Shown here piece after piece: positions 59,430 to 60,650 of a stretch of 60,650 nt of DNA; within the stretch, counting starts at the first letter, position 1, and the number at the start of each line of letters is the position of its first letter. Location of the stretch: the NCBI GenBank assembly GCA_016792625.1, contig JAEUKK010000080.1, positions 1 to 60,650 on the forward strand, in the 5' to 3' direction. The stretch comes from Deltaproteobacteria bacterium (GTDB lineage Bacteria > Myxococcota_A > UBA796 > UBA2385). The translations under genes and the position numbers were made by a program. The notes under the pieces were generated by a model. That model was not told the DNA's origin and did no database searches. It saw nothing but the letters and a program-made list of their open reading frames with translations.

Positions 59430-60353
59430 ATGCCCGCCGCCGATCACCCGCTCCCCCACCGTCACGCCGAGGCCTGGCCGCCGCAGCCTGGGGAGATCCG
59501 CTTCGCTCCGGCCAAGGCGCTGTGGCTGCACCTGCACCTCTGGCCGGTGGTGATCCTGGGCCCCTCCCGGATCGATCCGGCGGCGATGGCCATCGGCGCA
59601 GCGCTCTGCGCCCTCTGCCTCTGCCTGGGCCACAGCGTCGGCCTGCACCGGGCGCTCATCCACCAGAGCCTGCAGCTCGGCCCGCGGACCCAGGGGGTGC
59701 TCCTCAGCCTCGCTGCGCTGACCGGGGTGGGGCCGGTCCTGCGGCTGATGGACGTGCATGACCAGCGCGACCACTGGCAAAATCAGCCGGCGTGCCCGGC
59801 CTACTATGCCTACCAGCACGGCATCTTCCAAGACCTGTGGTGGAACTTGCACTGCGCGCACCACCCGCCCGGGGGGCAGCCGCAGGCGCCCCTGCGCACC
59901 GCTGACCACTACCGTTCCGACGGGCTGCTCCGGGCGCTCGACAAGTGGGGCTGGGCGCTGAACCTCCTGGCCGGCCTCGCCTTGCTCGCCGCCGGGGGCC
60001 CAGAGCTGTGGATTTGGGCCCACTGCGGGCGGATCACCGCCTCGATCCTCGGGCATTGGCTGGTCAACTTCGCCGCCCACCGCCACGGCGCGCTCGACTG
60101 GACCATTGAGGGCGCGGGCGAAGAGGGCCGGAACAACCTGCTGTTCGGCGCGCTGAGCATGGGCGAGGGCTGGCACAACAACCACCACGCCTTCCCGCAC
60201 AGCGCGCGCTTCGGCCAGGCCTGGTGGCAGCTCGATCCGGGGTGGTGGGCGGTCTGTGCGCTGCGCGCGACCGGCTGCGCCTGGGGCGTGCGGGAGGACA
60301 CCGGCGCGCAGCCCCGACCCGGGGGGAGGAGGCGCCTCGCCGCCGCGCGGTGA
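59430..60353 (+). CDS. Fatty-acid desaturase (membrane, histidine-box type)
   Basis: 307 residues. Three His boxes are visible: GHSVGLHRALIH (68-78), DVHDQRDHWQNQ (109-119; variant of HRxHH) with LHCAHH (140-145), and EGWHNNHHAFPHSARFG. Four hydrophobic segments. Family knowledge: di-iron enzymes that insert double bonds in acyl-CoA or membrane lipid. GAGG lies before ATG 59430; the in-frame upstream codon at 59403 adds nine residues and has no site. A palindrome lies upstream. Its stop is within a terminator-like hairpin. Confidence 0.85.
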   Translation: MPAADHPLPHRHAEAWPPQPGEIRFAPAKALWLHLHLWPVVILGPSRIDPAAMAIGAALCALCLCLGHSVGLHRALIHQSLQLGPRTQGVLLSLAALTGVGPVLRLMDVHDQRDHWQNQPACPAYYAYQHGIFQDLWWNLHCAHHPPGGQPQAPLRTADHYRSDGLLRALDKWGWALNLLAGLALLAAGGPELWIWAHCGRITASILGHWLVNFAAHRHGALDWTIEGAGEEGRNNLLFGALSMGEGWHNNHHAFPHSARFGQAWWQLDPGWWAVCALRATGCAWGVREDTGAQPRPGGRRRLAAAR

Positions 60354-60373
60354 GCCCGCCGCGGCCGCGGGCT
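60353..60373. terminator. Hairpin between converging genes
   Basis: AGCCCGC and GCGGGCT pair perfectly with a 7-base loop (CGCGGCC), overlapping the desaturase stop. Probably a two-way terminator for the desaturase and the PilZ-like gene. Confidence 0.45.
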
Positions 60374-60389
60374 TCGGCGACCCGACCCC

Positions 60390-60650
60390 TCAGACCCCTG
60401 CCGCGGTCAGCGCCCGCAGCATGCCGGTGGGCGACTCGTGGACCGGCTCACACGAGGGCACCTCGGACGTGGCCTCGTCGCCGGCGACCTCGATCTGGGC
60501 CCGCTGCAGGCGGTAGATCGCCCGCTGGACCCGTGCCCGAAAGTGCTCACTCTCGTCCATAAACCGCACGCCGACGTGGGGGTGCTCCGCGACGAGCTTG
60601 GTCCACACCACCTCGACCCGGGGTGGGAGACCGAGCTCGGGCAATGGCAC
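60390..60650 (-). CDS. C-terminal part of a PilZ-like protein (partial)
   Basis: 86 visible codons, open to the right edge. PLPELGLPPRVEVVWTKLVA and HPHVGVRFMDESEHFRARVQ resemble the last strands and helix of PilZ domains (VxW ... GVRF ... ). The GTG at 60648 may not be the real start because the frame is open beyond the window. The acidic tail has two Glu-Ser-Glu type stretches. The PilZ RxxxR/DxSxxG motifs, if any, lie outside. Confidence 0.5.
   Translation of the reverse strand: MPLPELGLPPRVEVVWTKLVAEHPHVGVRFMDESEHFRARVQRAIYRLQRAQIEVAGDEATSEVPSCEPVHESPTGMLRALTAAGV

Overview
The window is a very GC-rich, gene-dense bacterial chromosome segment. It has many Ser/Thr kinases with C-terminal membrane anchors, many lipoproteins, a giant thrombospondin type-3 (TSP3) repeat protein ending in a hydrophobic-plus-arginine tail like the MYXO-CTERM sorting signal, subtilase and barrel-like outer-membrane proteins. 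This suggests a Myxococcota (deltaproteobacterial-type) genome. No rRNA or tRNA gene, IS element, phage or CRISPR array was seen.

Left part (1-14.5 kb): a membrane protein running off the edge, an acyl-CoA-ligase-type enzyme, MiaB, a methyltransferase, a DcsG-like ATP-grasp ligase, a secreted lipoprotein, the TSP3 surface protein and, upstream on its strand, a subtilase lipoprotein.

Centre left (14.6-24.2 kb): the most interesting locus is an eight-gene minus-strand run. In transcription order it encodes a FabZ-like dehydratase, an active ketosynthase (KS), a contracted Cys-less KS-like protein, a transmembrane Ser/Thr kinase, a second active KS whose start overlaps the kinase stop, a second contracted Cys-less KS-like protein, an extended acyl carrier protein, and a reductase resembling cyanobacterial acyl-ACP reductase (AAR). 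It looks like a dedicated type II fatty-acid/polyketide-like assembly line with two KS/chain-length-factor-like pairs and possible reductive (aldehyde) release. A ferritin-like di-iron protein lies 2.5 kb past the first gene.

Centre (24.2-37 kb): lipoproteins, the di-iron protein, then a tightly coupled operon (kinase, fluoride channel, ABC permease, ATPase, ABC permease fused to a CPBP protease). Two of its genes appear to start at CTG codons with good ribosome-binding sites. A SleB-like hydrolase, a thioredoxin/barrel pair and a degenerate receiver follow.

Right part (37-60.6 kb): a six-gene minus-strand run (VHL-beta-like lipoprotein to hybrid histidine kinase), MutS2, a degenerate alanine-racemase-fold protein, a FRG-domain protein behind a long structured non-coding stretch, an atypical kinase next to a pseudokinase, a MmcQ/YjbR-like protein, a barrel-like porin, an ABC exporter, a YbjN-like protein, a fatty-acid desaturase behind a perfect palindrome, and a partial PilZ-like protein.

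All functional calls come from reading motifs in translated sequence; no database search was run. Family comparisons rest on remembered motifs.
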